The notes: generated by a model not told the origin, from the sequence alone. Positions 8,894 to 18,643 are shown, counted from the first letter of the stretch. The stretch: DNA of 64,000 bases from Puniceicoccaceae bacterium (GCA_040224245.1 JBEGIR010000071.1:40090-104089), one strand, 5' to 3'. Program-made: numbers and translations.

Positions 8894-10153
8894 ATGCCCA
8901 CCGACGATTTTCCCATCCTGATCATTGACGACGAAGAAATTGTGCTGCTCGCCATCTCCGAATCCCTGAAACCCGAGGGATATCACATCGTCACAACGAC
9001 CAAACCGGAAGAGGGAATCGAGCTGCTCAAGCAACAATCGTTTTCCGTCATCATCTCGGATCACCACATGCCCGGCATGACCGGCTTGGAGTTTTTTGCT
9101 GAGGCAAACAAGATCCAACCCATGGCCAGCCGCATCCTGATCACCGGGGTGCTCACGCTCAAGGTTGTCGTCGATGCCATTAACAAGGGTGAAATCTTCC
9201 GCTTTATCGCCAAACCCTGGATCCGGGAGGAACTGCTCGCCACCGTCAAAAATGCGATCCATCGCTATGAACTGATGTCGCAGAACTACCGCTTGCAACA
9301 GCAGACCCAAAACAGCAACGCAGACCTCGCCAAGCGCAATGAAGAACTCGAATCGAGGGTAAAGGAACTGGAAACCCGGCTGAAGCGCGAAAACAGCTCT
9401 CAAGCCCATGGCGATGCAAACCTGCGCAATGCCCTCGAATTGACACTGCGCATCGTGCATCACATCGACGCCGATATCGGGCGTGAGTGTCAGCAGGTCG
9501 TCAACGCCGTGGATGCCATGCTCAGTTCCGGACGTCTCCCGTCCCCCATCATCCCGACACTTCGCGTCGCCGCCTACCTCAGTCCGCTCGGAAAACTCAA
9601 CATCGACCGCACTCGCCTGCGCGAGTTTCAGGAGAACGCCGATGAATTGCATTCCGACGAACTCGAGTATTTTCACAATATCCCCGTCTACTCCCAGCTA
9701 CACGCTGCACAGTTCGAAAATTTCCCCGATCTGTCGCGCACCGTTCGCGCCAGCCACGAGCGCATCGATGGTCGCGGCTATCCCGATGGACTAGAGCGGG
9801 ACCAGATTCCTCTCGCTGCCCGCTATCTGGCGGTTGCTGTCTATTATGCGGAGAGTCAGCTCTCCACCGAGCATACACTCGAAAACATCCGTCGCATGAG
9901 CGGCAGCGCATTCGACCCCTCCGTCGTCAATCTGTTTCTTGACGCCAATGCCCACCTCAAGCTCGACAAAAAGGTCCACTCGCTCAAGGTTTCACAGCTC
10001 AAGCCGGGCATGGTAATCGGCGAAGACCTTCGCTACCCCTCCGGTGCCGTTCTCCTGCCCAAGGGTTCCACTTTGAGTGATGCCACGATTCGCTTGCTTC
10101 AGCAATCCAGACGCATCAACCTGCCAACGGATTCGGTGCTCGTCTACCGCTGA
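8894..10153 (+). CDS. Response regulator with degenerate HD-GYP output domain
   Basis: 419 residues. An N-terminal receiver (1-120) has acidic D12/D13, phospho-acceptor Asp56 (IISDHHMPGMTG) and Lys107 (FIAKPW). A coiled coil follows (about 128-165). The second half aligns with HD-GYP phosphodiesterases, including SHERIDGRGYPDGL (287-300) and IPLAARYLAVAV, but the metal-binding HD dyad expected in A-x-L-H-D-x-G-K is replaced by Ser230-Pro231 (AAYLSPLGKL), and the later Asp of the av-x-D-x-fda motif is also missing. It is therefore probably not a c-di-GMP phosphodiesterase; a binding or structural role is more likely. Forms a pair with the upstream histidine kinase. Confidence 0.85.
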   Translation: MPTDDFPILIIDDEEIVLLAISESLKPEGYHIVTTTKPEEGIELLKQQSFSVIISDHHMPGMTGLEFFAEANKIQPMASRILITGVLTLKVVVDAINKGEIFRFIAKPWIREELLATVKNAIHRYELMSQNYRLQQQTQNSNADLAKRNEELESRVKELETRLKRENSSQAHGDANLRNALELTLRIVHHIDADIGRECQQVVNAVDAMLSSGRLPSPIIPTLRVAAYLSPLGKLNIDRTRLREFQENADELHSDELEYFHNIPVYSQLHAAQFENFPDLSRTVRASHERIDGRGYPDGLERDQIPLAARYLAVAVYYAESQLSTEHTLENIRRMSGSAFDPSVVNLFLDANAHLKLDKKVHSLKVSQLKPGMVIGEDLRYPSGAVLLPKGSTLSDATIRLLQQSRRINLPTDSVLVYR

Positions 10154-10678
10154 ACCCTTTCCGACACTGTCAGTCGCAGCAACAGCTGGAACCGCAAAAA
10201 AAGGCGTGTGCCATGTTCGCTGCATGACACACGCCCTACTATTGATTCTTGCTATAGTCGTCGCAAAAGATTCTGACAACCGAAGACAAAACAAAGTCAT
10301 GCAAAGATCGGAACATTTGAAACTTCATTCGCTCACAGCTCATCTTTTTACATTTCTTGCAGAACTTTCTGACACTTTTTACAATTCAACTCGCAATCCC
10401 TTCACTGGCATTGCAAATTGCATTCCCGATACCCCAGTTTTCTCACGCAGCCAATAACCTGTGAGGCGACAAAAACATTCCAACAAGCACAACTCTGCTC
10501 CATTCGACAAAAGTCTCGCTCTTTGTTTTCCCTCCGGTAGCATGGCCCCTTACGCATCGAGATCACACTCGTTGATCGCACCGCTTGACTGCATGAAACC
10601 GAATTTTCTCACGACCATCCCATCGACAGTACCTTGCATTTTGCAGCAGATGCCGTTTTCTAACCGATTAGCGTGAGC
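10154..10678 (+). other. Intergenic stretch, 525 bases, no convincing gene
   Basis: Apart from the hairpin at 10202-10234 nothing is recognised. The tract is A+T-richer than the flanking genes, and its open frames lack family motifs and convincing ribosome-binding sites. It separates the two-component pair from the ribF cluster, so the promoter of the HAD-like gene at 10679 should be here. Confidence 0.5.
10196..10234 (-). terminator. Terminator-like hairpin
   Basis: GGCGTGTG pairs with CACACGCC, extended inward by CATG/CATG across a one-base mismatch, with a short loop. The stem lies about 50 bases after the response-regulator stop and is preceded on the plus strand by seven A residues, so it has the hairpin-plus-T-run form in minus-strand transcripts; in plus-strand transcripts the tail is only moderately U-rich. 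It may end the plus-strand response-regulator transcript less efficiently. Confidence 0.55.
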
Positions 10679-11167
10679 ATGGATAAGGACAAAGCATGGA
10701 TCGGCGTGGACCTCGACGGTACACTAGCCTATCACAACAAGTTTCGTGGCCCCGATTACATCGGTAAACCCATCCCCATCATGCTGTACCGGGTACGCAA
10801 GTGGATCGAAAAGGGTTATCGCGTTAAAATCGTAACTGCCCGTGCCTCCGACCCCGAAGCCATTCCTGCCGTTGAAGCCTGGCTGAAAAAACATGGTCTC
10901 GGCGACTTGGAGGTCACCAATCAGAAGGACTACGACATGGTCGAACTCTGGGATGACCGCGCCGTACGTGTCATGGCCAATACAGGCAATCCAGTCATCT
11001 ACCCTTCTGTGCTCGGGTTGCCACGTGCACCCCTGGTTGAATTTGACGAGGTTTATCTCAAAAACCACAAATCCAAACGCACGCCCGCCTATGTGCGCGG
11101 AGAAAAACTCACTCCAAAACAGCGACCCAACTGGTTTCAGCGCCTGTTTCGCAAACGATCAAAATAG
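10679..11167 (+). CDS. HAD-superfamily hydrolase-like protein
   Basis: 162 residues. The N-terminus WIGVDLDGTLAYHN carries the HAD motif I D-x-D-G-T, TARAS fits motif II (T/S), and LWDDRAVRVM carries the paired acidic residues of motif IV. The cap is minimal, so substrates could be large. The C-terminal 40 residues are basic (RLFRKRSK) and not part of the fold. GTG six bases upstream is in frame; the ATG is preferred. The substrate cannot be read from sequence. First gene of a plus-strand run leading to ribF. Confidence 0.75.
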   Translation: MDKDKAWIGVDLDGTLAYHNKFRGPDYIGKPIPIMLYRVRKWIEKGYRVKIVTARASDPEAIPAVEAWLKKHGLGDLEVTNQKDYDMVELWDDRAVRVMANTGNPVIYPSVLGLPRAPLVEFDEVYLKNHKSKRTPAYVRGEKLTPKQRPNWFQRLFRKRSK

Positions 11168-11243
11168 CCTCCTGACTTATCACCTCTTGCCTCTTGGTGA
11201 GTGATCGCGTTGCATGCAGTATGCCGCTAGCATCCCCAATTTC

Positions 11244-12194
11244 ATGATCGTCGTAAATGCTATTGAATCCATGCCGCAGATGGATCGCCCCATCCATCTC
11301 GCCATTGGCATGTTTGACGGAGTCCACATCGGTCATCAATCTGTGATCGAAGCCTGCATCAACACGGCTCGAAACTCGGGAGGCATCGCTGCAGTGCTCA
11401 CTTTCTGGCCTCACCCGAGCAAAGTACTGCGCCCCGAAGCTGCCGTCCCCCAAATCATGCCGCTCGAGTCCAAACTCTGGACGCTCGAGCGCAAACACAT
11501 CGACTGCACCGTCGTACAGTCTTTCGAGGATTCTTTTGCAGAATTGAAAGCACCGGATTTTCTTTCGTACCTCAAACAACACATGCCAGCGCTCAGTACC
11601 TTGTTTGTGGGTGAAAATTTCCGCTTTGGAAAAGGACGGGCCGGAGATGTCAACCTGCTTCGCAAGTGTGCCAAGGTTGAGGGTGTGCATGTCGTCAGCA
11701 TGGAACAATGCCGCTACGATGGCGAGCCCATCAGTTCCACCCGCATTCGCAATTTGCTGCAGGAAGAACGCTTCAACGAGATTCGTTTCCTGCTCGGGCA
11801 CCCCTACACGGTACGCGGCAAAACCACCCCCGGCCGCAAGGTCGGGCGTTCGATCGGATTTCCCACACTCAACATCGACTGGGCACCGGAGTTGAAACCA
11901 CCCTATGGCGTCTATGCCGTTCGACTCTACCGCTGCTCACCGGGCAGCGAGTGTCCCGTTGCACCTTCGTTGCCCGGGGTAGCAAACTATGGGATCCGTC
12001 CCACCTATGACGTCGGCACTGATCCGGTTCTCGAAGTTCACCTGCTCAATCCGGCGCAGATCGACTACGGCACACAGGTTGCAGTGGAGTGGATGGAATA
12101 CCTGCGACCGGAGAAGAAATTTGAGGATGCCGAGGCGCTCGTCGCCCAGATTCACGAAGACGTGCAGCGTGCACGCAACGCCCTTCGCCTGTGA
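11244..12194 (+). CDS. ribF: Bifunctional riboflavin kinase / FAD synthetase
   Basis: 316 residues from the ATG of MIVVNAIESM; a longer frame begins at 11214. The N-terminal adenylyltransferase half has AIGMFDGVHIGHQ and EPISSTRIR, the nucleotidyltransferase signatures. The C-terminal riboflavin kinase domain starts about residue 180 with TTPGRKVGRSIGFPTLNI and contains GVANYGIRPTYD and LEVHLL. Converts riboflavin to FMN and FAD. The stop overlaps the next start (GTGA), so the downstream SDR gene is probably coupled. Confidence 0.95.
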   Translation: MIVVNAIESMPQMDRPIHLAIGMFDGVHIGHQSVIEACINTARNSGGIAAVLTFWPHPSKVLRPEAAVPQIMPLESKLWTLERKHIDCTVVQSFEDSFAELKAPDFLSYLKQHMPALSTLFVGENFRFGKGRAGDVNLLRKCAKVEGVHVVSMEQCRYDGEPISSTRIRNLLQEERFNEIRFLLGHPYTVRGKTTPGRKVGRSIGFPTLNIDWAPELKPPYGVYAVRLYRCSPGSECPVAPSLPGVANYGIRPTYDVGTDPVLEVHLLNPAQIDYGTQVAVEWMEYLRPEKKFEDAEALVAQIHEDVQRARNALRL

Positions 12195-13063
12195 CAAACG
12201 AGCATTCCCACACTCCCGCTCTGCTCATCCTTGGCTGCGGTTATCTCGGTCGTGAAGTGGTCCACCTCGCACTGAAAGCGGGATTTGCCGTCGATACGCT
12301 GACTCGCAATACCCAAACCGCTGCTGACCTGAAACAGGCAGGGGTGCGTCACTCCCTGCAGGCAGAGCTTCACGATAGTTTCTGGCACTCTGCAATCGAT
12401 CCGGCAACCTATCAGGCAATCTACATCACCGTTGGTTCCTCCGAAAGCACACCGGAGGGGTATCGCAAGTCCTACCTTGACGGCCTACAGTCCGTAATCA
12501 CCTGGGCACAGGACTGCTCGACCCATTTGATCTATACCAGCAGCATTTCAGTCTACGGATCATCGAAGGGTCAATGGATTGACGAGTCCACGCTGCCCAA
12601 GCCCCGCGATTGGCGCGGTCACACCTTGCTCGAGTCTGAGCAACTGCTTTTAAACAGCCACGCCCAGCACAGCACCATCCTTCGACTGGGAGGAATCTAC
12701 GGCCCCGGGCGTGATCGCTTCCTTCGCAGTGGCAAGGCTTCAAGCTCCCCCGCCTACTACCTCAATCTCATTCATGTGAGCGATGCGGCCAATGCGCTGT
12801 TGCGGGTTGCGCAGTTTTCAACACAAGCAAAGGGAATCTACAATCTCACTGACAATCATCCCTTTTTTCGTCAGGATCTTGATGCATTCGTCCTGGAGCA
12901 TGGACTCGTCACCACGGAGCAGAGTCCACAATCTGTGGGACACCGACGCAAATCTCCTGCCAATCGACGCATCCGTTCAACCCAAATTCAGGAGTTGCTG
13001 TCCTGGCAGCCGCAATACCGCTCCGTATTTGCCTTTCTTCGTCCAGACGTTTCCGATGCGTGA
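12191..13063 (+). CDS. NAD(P)-dependent epimerase/dehydratase (extended SDR, YeeZ-like)
   Basis: 290 residues. The N-terminus LLILGCGYLGREVV is a Rossmann G-x-G-x-x-G, and the layout with SSISVYGSSKGQW and RLGGIYGPGRD is typical of small sugar-nucleotide epimerase-like proteins related to E. coli YeeZ. The usual Tyr-x-x-x-Lys is not obvious; the active-site Tyr region may be VYGSSKG. Starts with GTG overlapping the ribF stop by four bases. Substrate unknown. Confidence 0.78.
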   Translation: MTNEHSHTPALLILGCGYLGREVVHLALKAGFAVDTLTRNTQTAADLKQAGVRHSLQAELHDSFWHSAIDPATYQAIYITVGSSESTPEGYRKSYLDGLQSVITWAQDCSTHLIYTSSISVYGSSKGQWIDESTLPKPRDWRGHTLLESEQLLLNSHAQHSTILRLGGIYGPGRDRFLRSGKASSSPAYYLNLIHVSDAANALLRVAQFSTQAKGIYNLTDNHPFFRQDLDAFVLEHGLVTTEQSPQSVGHRRKSPANRRIRSTQIQELLSWQPQYRSVFAFLRPDVSDA

Positions 13064-13226
13064 ATGAGCGGCTTTCCACTCTGCTCACGATTCTTCAAGC
13101 TGGGTTTGCCCCCCAACCCTGCCCCCTGCAATCGGTATCCCCCGGGATTTTCAGAATCAGGTTGAAGCCATGCTCAACGTGCCTAAGGTTTTCACTACCT
13201 TTGCCATTGCACGGAACGCTTGCATC

Positions 13227-14489
13227 ATGCCGAAAAACATTGGATTCATTTCTACCCGATTTGCCGGTACCGACGGAGTCTCACTCGAAAGCGCCAAATG
13301 GGCCGAAATCCTATGGGATGACCGCCACGTCAGCTTCTGGTACAGTGGACAGGGTGATCGCGACCCTTCCATCAGTCACTGTGTTCCCGAGGCCTTCTTC
13401 GGGCATCCCGAAAATGCATGGATCAATGAACGCATCTGGGGACGGACAAGGAGAGACCGCCAACTCTCCCAACGCATCTACGACTATGCACAATACCTCA
13501 AAAGCACGCTCTACGATTTTCGTGAAACCTTCGCGCTCAACATCGTCATTCCCCAAAACATTCTGGCCATTCCCATGCACGTGCCACTCGGCATTGCAAT
13601 GACGGAATTTCTCGCCGAAACACAGATTCCTGCCATCGCCCACCACCACGATTTTTACTGGGAACGCACCCGATTCTCAGTCGGGGCCATCAAGGACTAC
13701 CTCGACATGGCATTCCCCTGTGTCCTGCCCAACATGCGGCATGTGGTCATCAATCAGGCCGCACAGGAGCAGCTCTCCCTGCGCAAGGGTGTACCCGCAA
13801 CCCTCGTGCCCAATGTCTTTGATTTTGAGAATCCACCACCCGGGATTGACGATTACTCGCGCAACCTGCGTGAGGAAATCGGCCTGACCCCCGATGACAT
13901 TTTCATACTCCAACCCACCCGCATCGTTCCCCGCAAGGGCATCGAACACGCCATCAAGCTTGTCGGTGCACTCCACAATCCCCGTTGCAAGCTCGTGATT
14001 TCACATGAGGCGGGTGATGAGGGTCTCGAATATCGCAATCAGCTCGTTCAACTGGCCAAAGATGAAAAAGTGGAACTCATTTTCATCGATCATCTCATCA
14101 GTGAGGTGCGTCAGACCGATATCGACGGAAATAAAAAATACACTCTCTGGGATCTCTATCCCCACGCCGATCTCGTGACCTACCCAAGTACCTACGAGGG
14201 CTTTGGTAACGCTTTGCTGGAAGCGATCTATTTTAAAATTCCAGTCGTTATCAACCGCTATTCCATTTTCATTCAGGATATTGAACCCAAGGGATTCAAT
14301 CTCTGTGTGATGGATGGTTTTGTTACGGATGCAGTCGTGCGCAAGGTCAATCAGGCACTCTTCGATGCCGATGCACGAAAGTCCATGGTGGATCACAACT
14401 ACAAGGTGGCAAAGCGTCACTACTCCTATGCCCTTGTGCGCCGCCTGCTGCGCACTACCCTGAGCACCCTTACCGGAGTCGGATCATGA
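13227..14489 (+). CDS. GT4-family glycosyltransferase
   Basis: 420 residues from the ATG of MPKNIGFISTRFAGTDGVSLE; the frame is open further upstream but the N-terminal beta strand begins here. GT-B fold features are visible: glycine-rich start, ILQPTRIVPRKGIEHAIKLV at the start of the C-terminal domain, and the donor-binding segment YPSTYEGFGNALLEAIYFK with the E-x7-E pair. The HHHDFYWER segment in the acceptor side is a feature of synthases that use glycerate- or sucrose-type acceptors, such as mannosylglucosylglycerate synthase. It overlaps the next gene by four bases (ATGA), which encodes a GH13_18 phosphorylase-like protein, so a role in a glycoside compatible solute is likely but inferred. 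Confidence 0.8.
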   Translation: MPKNIGFISTRFAGTDGVSLESAKWAEILWDDRHVSFWYSGQGDRDPSISHCVPEAFFGHPENAWINERIWGRTRRDRQLSQRIYDYAQYLKSTLYDFRETFALNIVIPQNILAIPMHVPLGIAMTEFLAETQIPAIAHHHDFYWERTRFSVGAIKDYLDMAFPCVLPNMRHVVINQAAQEQLSLRKGVPATLVPNVFDFENPPPGIDDYSRNLREEIGLTPDDIFILQPTRIVPRKGIEHAIKLVGALHNPRCKLVISHEAGDEGLEYRNQLVQLAKDEKVELIFIDHLISEVRQTDIDGNKKYTLWDLYPHADLVTYPSTYEGFGNALLEAIYFKIPVVINRYSIFIQDIEPKGFNLCVMDGFVTDAVVRKVNQALFDADARKSMVDHNYKVAKRHYSYALVRRLLRTTLSTLTGVGS

Positions 14490-16227
14490 TCAAACCCGTA
14501 TCACGCTACGAAATCAACCGCATCAAGCGTCGCTTCATCACCCTCTACGGAGAACGTGCCTCCGAGCGTCTCATTGAGCGTTTTATCCAGTTGATCGGAC
14601 GCTACGGAGTCGGACTGCAACCCGAACCTCTTGTGACGCGATGGAGCGAAAAGGACGCCATCCTTATCAGCTACGGTGACAGTATTCTCGAAAACGATGT
14701 GCCCCCGCTCCAGGCTTTGAAACGGTTCTGTGACCGATACCTCAAACGCCGCTTCAGCTGCGTTCACATCCTTCCCTTCTACCCTGGTCTTCGGATGACG
14801 GATTTTCCGTGATCGACTACCGTCAGGTCCATGAGGAACTTGGGGACTGGGATGATGTGCAATCCCTGGGAGAGCATTTCGATCTGATGTTTGATCTCGT
14901 GCTGAACCATTGCTCCGCTCGAAGTGCGTGGTTTCAGGATTTTATCGACGGAATACAACCTGCCCGCCACTACTTTCTCGAGATTGACCCCAAAACCGAC
15001 CTCACCGCCGTTGTTCGACCCCGCACATCTCCCGTGCTGACTCCTTTCAAGACGCGCGACGGAGAGGCACATGTCTGGACAACCTTCAGTGCGGATCAGG
15101 TTGATCTCAACTGGCAAAATCCGGACTTGCTGTTCGAGTTTCTCGACATCCTGTTCCTCTACCTTTCGAAAGGAGTGCACTACCTGCGCTTCGATGCGGT
15201 GGCCTTTCTCTGGAAAGAAATCGGAACGCGATGCATTCACCTTCCCCAAACCCACGAGATCGTTAAACTGCTCAGGGATATCCTTGAAATCGTGGCACCA
15301 CGTGCCGTGATCATTACCGAAACCAACGTACCACAATCCGAAAACTACAGCTACTTCGGCGATGGTGATGAAGCCCACATGGTCTATCAGTTCAGCCTGC
15401 CTCCTCTGTTGCTTTACAGTCTGTTGTTTGGGGATTCCACCCATCTCACTCAATGGGCGCTGCGCATCCCGAAATTACCTAGCGGCTGCACCTTTTTTAA
15501 TTTTGCAGCCAGTCATGACGGCATCGGATTGCGTCCAACCGAGGGCATGCTCAGCTCGGACGAACGCAAACGGTTGATTGAGGTCGTGGAATCCAAGGGA
15601 GGAAAGGTTTCCTGGAAATCCAACCCCGATGGCAGCCAGAGTCCCTACGAGATGAACATCACCTATTATTCAGCCTTGAGTGATGATTCAGCCGATCAGG
15701 GAATCGCCCGCTTTCTCTGTTCCCAATCCATTGTTCTCGTGCTCAAGGGCATCCCGGGTATCTATATTCACAGTTTGCTTGGAACGCAAAATGATACCGA
15801 ATTGTTTGAACAAACCGGTCAGAACCGCTCGATCCATCGAAAAAAATGGAACCGGGATCAACTCAATCAACACCTCGCAGACGCACACGATCCTCAATCC
15901 AAAATCTTTCGCCGCATGCTTGAAATGCTCAAAGTGCGCTCGCGAGTTACAGCCTTTCACCCCGACGCCAAGCAGATCGTATACGATCTCGGTAAGTCCG
16001 TTTTTGGCCTCGAACGTCAGTCCTCAGACGGTTCTGAGAGGGTGCTCTGTCTGCACAATCTTACCGAGCAGTTGGTCAACCTTCCCGATATTGCCGCAGA
16101 GGATTCTTCGTTTAGCCGGGGTTCCGTTTTTGTTGATCTGCTCACAAACCAGAATTTCCGGGCAAAATCAGGTAAATTCTCCCTCAAACCCTATCAGGTC
16201 GTCTGGCTGAGAATGCCTTCTTCATGA
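14486..16227 (+). pseudogene. GH13_18 sucrose/glucosylglycerate phosphorylase-like gene, one-base frameshift
   Basis: Two abutting frames, 14486-14812 and 14809-16227, encode successive parts of one 580-residue protein. The first ends ...HILPFYP then goes out of frame; the second resumes with VIDYRQVHEELGDWDDV. Adding one C to the CCC at 14782-14784 restores LPFYPWSSDDGFSVIDYR, the conserved family block. The catalytic Asp nucleophile (YLRFDAVAFLWKE), acid/base Glu (VIITETNVP) and transition-state Asp (AASHDGIG) are intact downstream. GH13_18 includes sucrose, sucrose-6-phosphate and glucosylglycerate phosphorylases. It is translationally coupled to the GT4 gene. The shift may be a sequencing error in a C run, a real lesion, or programmed; the intact second half favours the first or a very recent mutation. 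Confidence 0.85.
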
Positions 16228-16255
16228 GCTGCAGTCTTGCCTGCACGAGCCACTC

Positions 16256-18643
16256 TCAAGGATACAGCTGCAGCACGTCAATCGTTTCTCCAGGCAACAG
16301 CGGTGCCGCTGAATCGCTCACCCAGAGCGGATGATGATCCCGGTAGTGAGGCGAGAGAAAGTGCCCGCTCTGCCCACCTGGCATGGTGAATCTTGCCTTT
16401 TCTTCCTGACCAGGACTCACGACCATTCGCAACGATGGTCCATGTGATCGCGTTTGCGCATTGGGGCTGTATCGGTCTCCGTCCATCGGGGTTTTCGTCA
16501 TATTCAGCCATCCTCCCAACAAGGGAATTCCACTGGCCAATGGATGCTGCATGCGCAGCTCATTGAGTCTGCCGTGAGTTGCCTTTTCGAGGGAGCCATA
16601 GCTTGCTTCAAGTTGCTTCACAACAGTCCGCATCACATCCACCAGCTCTGCATCCCAATCTTCAAAGTCCTCATTGACCAAATGTTCAGGTTGCTCCGAA
16701 ACCAATAACCAAAGTGCTTCATCAATGCTCAGGTCAGTTACCCGAAATTGCGGATCCAGTGCCTTGAGCGGAGCCAGAATACGGTCAAACACACACTTGC
16801 GCGTCTGTTCATAAAAACCTCGAACCAACGCATATGCCGAACTGTCGATCGATGCCTCCCCACTCCACTCGCGAAGCACGGGTTCCACCGATGCGCGCAA
16901 TGCCTCTGGCATTTTCGGGATCAACATCTCAGCAAGCTCATACCACCGCTCCAGGTGTGCCGCTGAGTTGCTCAGCTGCAGTTCGTGCATGTCTCTCTCG
17001 TCCGCAGAATGCATGCGCTCCAATGCCTGCTTGATGATCCATCCTCTCGCCTGGTCCGAAGCCCTTCCATCTCCAAGCTTGGCAAAGGCTTCGCCGCCCA
17101 CTGCACGATTGTTCGCATTCCACACGCGTCCCTTTGGCGGATTGATGATCGAAGGATAGGCATCGGCAGGCAGGCGACCTTTCCACTTCCATTTGGAATC
17201 ATTCGAAGACTGCGGAAGAAACCCATCATAGCCTTCCCGCTCCGGAATCCACCCAACGGCAGTCCAACCAATGGAGCCATGATGGTCTGCTGCAATCAGG
17301 TTTTGCACTGGCATGTTTTGACGTTGTGCAATCGCAAAAAGTTCCTCAACAGAGTCCGCACTATCCACATCCTTCATCGCCAGATTGAAATTATCCGGCA
17401 TCAATCCCGACCAGAGCAATGCATAGGGATTACCGGAACTATCACGACCGACGAGCGGACCATAGTCCGTCATGAATACTTCCTGGATTTCATCGCTGCC
17501 ATCGCGCATTCGGATCCGCTCTTCAATCCTTCGAATCGCGCTGCTTCCCTTTGGGGTCAAATAAGAGTTTTCCTGTTCCGGATCCGGAATCAGGCGTACG
17601 AGATCTTCGGTATCCGCCACTGCTACAGTCATGCTCCACGCCACTCGCGTATTGGAACCGATCACCACCAGCGGAAGTCCTGGAATCGTTACACCCAGCA
17701 GTCGAACAGGTTTTCCTCTATCACTTTCATATTGATAATCAACACGATACCAAATATTCGGCACACGCAGATTCAGGTGCGGATCACCCGCAAGCAATGC
17801 ACCTCCCTGCGCTGAAAATCGATCTGCTACCGCCCAGGCATTGGAACCTTGGAGTTCTTTGCTCTCATTCGCTCGCAATGTGCTCGGCAATGTGCTCGGC
17901 AATGTTGCAGTTCCGCTCAGCTCAAGCGGCCTCCCGTTGAAAGTCCAATGCTCTGATGATGGAATTGGGAATATGGGAAATGTGGACCCATCAATCGCCG
18001 CTTGCCATCGCGTGCTGTTGCGACAGAGAAACTCAAACACCGGTTTTGAATAATGTTCGGAAACCAGTGCAATACTGCGGGCAGTACGAGCGTCTCCACC
18101 TTCCAGATCGAGATACATGCTGTAGGCCACGAGCAGACAATCCACCGGTTGCCACTCGACTGGCCGGCGTGCAAGCAATCCATACTCCCATGGTCGCACC
18201 CGTAGCGAATCTAATCCCTGATTCACACCAGCCGTATATTTTTCCAACAATTCCCGCTCGTCAGAAGATAACTCGGAATACACCTTCTCCGCTAAGTAGC
18301 GAAATCGAAATTGCCGCAGGTAACGGTCGAAATCGAGCGTACCCGGAAGCAGTTCGCTCAATTCCCCGGCAGCACTGCGCCGAAGCAAATCCATTTGAAA
18401 ATAACGTTCTTGAGCATGGAGAAACCCCATCGCCACATAGGCATCCGTGCGCGATGCCGCCCGAATCGTAGGAACTCCCAACTCATCCCGCTCAATGCGC
18501 ACGTTGTCCCTCAATGCAGGAATTTGAACCGAACCCGAACGTTGGGGAAGACTTCCAGTAAGCAGCAATCCGACAGCCACAACGACTGCAGCTGCCATTC
18601 CAATCCCTCCAACGGCAATCCACCGAATCCATCGTTTGCTCAT
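16256..18643 (-). CDS. Penicillin acylase (Ntn-hydrolase) family protein
   Basis: About 795 residues from MSKRWIRW, which has GGAG eight to nine bases before it; a longer frame starts at 18685. A membrane anchor or signal (about 5-30) precedes the alpha subunit (RDNVRIERDELGVPTIRA, GFLHAQERYFQMDLLRR). The autoprocessing site is the Gly-Ser in LQGSNAWAV, Ser about 267 from this start, which becomes the N-terminal nucleophile of the beta subunit. ALLAGDPHLNLRVPNIWY and NARTA-type motifs follow, and TRSHGPSLRMVV near the C-terminus is typical. Periplasmic amidase; substrate could be acyl-homoserine lactones or N-acyl amino acids. A tandem 12-base repeat adds Leu-Pro-Ser-Thr twice just before the nucleophile. 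Confidence 0.9.
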   Translation of the reverse strand: MSKRWIRWIAVGGIGMAAAVVVAVGLLLTGSLPQRSGSVQIPALRDNVRIERDELGVPTIRAASRTDAYVAMGFLHAQERYFQMDLLRRSAAGELSELLPGTLDFDRYLRQFRFRYLAEKVYSELSSDERELLEKYTAGVNQGLDSLRVRPWEYGLLARRPVEWQPVDCLLVAYSMYLDLEGGDARTARSIALVSEHYSKPVFEFLCRNSTRWQAAIDGSTFPIFPIPSSEHWTFNGRPLELSGTATLPSTLPSTLRANESKELQGSNAWAVADRFSAQGGALLAGDPHLNLRVPNIWYRVDYQYESDRGKPVRLLGVTIPGLPLVVIGSNTRVAWSMTVAVADTEDLVRLIPDPEQENSYLTPKGSSAIRRIEERIRMRDGSDEIQEVFMTDYGPLVGRDSSGNPYALLWSGLMPDNFNLAMKDVDSADSVEELFAIAQRQNMPVQNLIAADHHGSIGWTAVGWIPEREGYDGFLPQSSNDSKWKWKGRLPADAYPSIINPPKGRVWNANNRAVGGEAFAKLGDGRASDQARGWIIKQALERMHSADERDMHELQLSNSAAHLERWYELAEMLIPKMPEALRASVEPVLREWSGEASIDSSAYALVRGFYEQTRKCVFDRILAPLKALDPQFRVTDLSIDEALWLLVSEQPEHLVNEDFEDWDAELVDVMRTVVKQLEASYGSLEKATHGRLNELRMQHPLASGIPLLGGWLNMTKTPMDGDRYSPNAQTRSHGPSLRMVVSPGQEEKARFTMPGGQSGHFLSPHYRDHHPLWVSDSAAPLLPGETIDVLQLYP

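Noticed and set aside
10408..10430. TGGCAT...TTGCA resembling a sigma-54 promoter
   Set aside because: GG and GC are eleven bases apart rather than ten, which sigma-54 rarely tolerates.
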